Shown: one piece after another, positions 4,365-5,106 of the stretch | Numbering within the stretch: position 1 is the stretch's first letter | How the letters are laid out: the number at the start of each line of letters is the position of its first letter | Source: Clostridiales bacterium UBA4653 | GTDB lineage: Bacteria; Bacillota; Clostridia; Oscillospirales; CAG-272 | NCBI GenBank assembly: GCA_002405565.1 | Contig: DHMB01000035.1 | Span: forward strand, 1-5,106 | Length of the DNA: 5,106 nt | Reading direction: 5' to 3' | The notes under the pieces: model-generated | Database searches by the model: none | Seen by the model: the letters and a program-made list of their open reading frames with translations, nothing else | Told to the model about the DNA's origin: nothing | Program-made: the position numbers and the translations under genes

Positions 4365-5106
4365 ATGGAGATAATCGAGCTTATAGCGGGAACGCTGACG
4401 CAGAGCTTTATATATGCGTTCATATCGTTCGGAATGTATATAACATATAAAATACTTGACTTTCCCGATATGACGGCAGAGGGCAGCTTTGCCTTCGGCG
4501 CGGCGGTTACCGCCGTATGCCTGACAAACGGCGTAAACCCTTATCTGACAATGCTCATATCAATCGCCGCAGGCGCACTTGCGGGGCTTTTCACGGGCAT
4601 TATACACGTCCGTCTCGGCGTGCGCGATCTTATCGCCGGCATTATAACTATGACAGGGCTGTTTTCGATAAACCTTCAGCTTGCGGGGGCAAACCTCAGC
4701 ATCGGCAGAGACATCGATACGATATTTACGGCGAAGCCGACAATGGCGATATTCGGCGGAATACCGACGCTCTGGAGAAAACTGATTATCTCTTTTATCC
4801 TTCTTGTGATTTTCAAATTCGCAATCGACGCTTATCTGAAAACCAAAAACGGGCTTCTTCTCCGCGCCGCTGGCGACAACGGCAGATTTGTCACGTTGCT
4901 CGCAAAGGACACCGGCAGAATGAAGATAATCGGGCTTGTCATCGCAAATGCGCTCATTGGCTTTGCCGGATGTCTCGTTTGCCATGAGACAAGAGCGTTT
5001 TCATCGACGATAGGCACTGGGCAGGTCGTTTTCGGGCTTGCGACGGTTATCATCGGTACAACGATATTCAAACGCCTTGATTTTGTAAAAGGAACAACGG
5101 CGGTTC
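4365..5106 (+). CDS. trpY: TrpY-type ABC transporter permease, partial
   Basis: Integral membrane permease partner of the preceding binding protein, family COG4120 (related to LivH-type permeases). 247 codons are present with no stop, so the C terminus is beyond the right edge; the family is about 290-330 residues. The ATG at 4365 follows AGAGG (4353-4357) by 7 nt and begins 18 nt after the trpX stop, so the two genes are co-transcribed. Visible are DFPDMTAEGSFAFGAA (32-47), a typical family motif after the first helix, and LRAAGDN (166-172), the cytoplasmic loop that contacts the ATPase, equivalent to the LivH-type LRAxGxN loop. Hydrophobic segments lie around 12-31, 42-55, 61-82, 88-107, 141-159, 187-205 and 218-233. 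A TrpZ-type ATP-binding protein is expected next. The reading frame is open throughout with gene-like codon use. Confidence 0.9.
   Translation, partial: MEIIELIAGTLTQSFIYAFISFGMYITYKILDFPDMTAEGSFAFGAAVTAVCLTNGVNPYLTMLISIAAGALAGLFTGIIHVRLGVRDLIAGIITMTGLFSINLQLAGANLSIGRDIDTIFTAKPTMAIFGGIPTLWRKLIISFILLVIFKFAIDAYLKTKNGLLLRAAGDNGRFVTLLAKDTGRMKIIGLVIANALIGFAGCLVCHETRAFSSTIGTGQVVFGLATVIIGTTIFKRLDFVKGTTAV

Overview
The window looks like chromosomal DNA of a Gram-positive anaerobe of the Clostridia (Bacillota). Three things suggest this: a textbook T-box riboswitch, which is essentially a Gram-positive device; two substrate-binding proteins made as lipoproteins (hydrophobic leader ending in Ser-Cys-Gly); and strong AGGAG-type ribosome binding sites with consensus sigma-A promoters. 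Base composition is roughly balanced in genes and AT-rich between them. The genus cannot be named from the sequence alone.

Layout: (1) 1-667, minus strand: 5' part of a branched-chain amino acid (LIV) type ABC transporter binding lipoprotein, running off the left edge. (2) 668-1045, minus strand: its control region. A strong promoter is followed by a 71-codon leader ORF with a dense Ile/Val/Leu tract, a strand-specific intrinsic terminator directly after the leader stop codon, and a competing hairpin that starts in the last leader codons. This has the architecture of ribosome-mediated transcription attenuation. (3) 1121-2958, minus strand: a self-contained transcription unit (promoter, gene, terminator) for a compact family GH2 glycoside hydrolase with both catalytic glutamates. 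(4) 3017-3324, plus strand: a perfect-consensus promoter and a complete T-box riboswitch whose specifier codon reads UGG (Trp) and whose acceptor-pairing bulge UGGC fits the G73 discriminator of bacterial tRNA-Trp. (5) 3378-5106, plus strand: the genes it controls, a TrpX-type binding lipoprotein and the start of a TrpY-type permease, running off the right edge (a TrpZ-type ATPase would be expected next).

The theme is amino-acid import controlled by tRNA charging. One transporter appears to be read out indirectly through a translating ribosome on a leader peptide (Ile/Val/Leu), the other directly by uncharged tRNA binding to the leader RNA (Trp). The GH2 gene lies between them as an independent unit. 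The leader-peptide attenuator is the less expected element, because Bacillota usually control branched-chain amino acid genes by T-boxes or CodY; it is the main candidate here for something not previously described.
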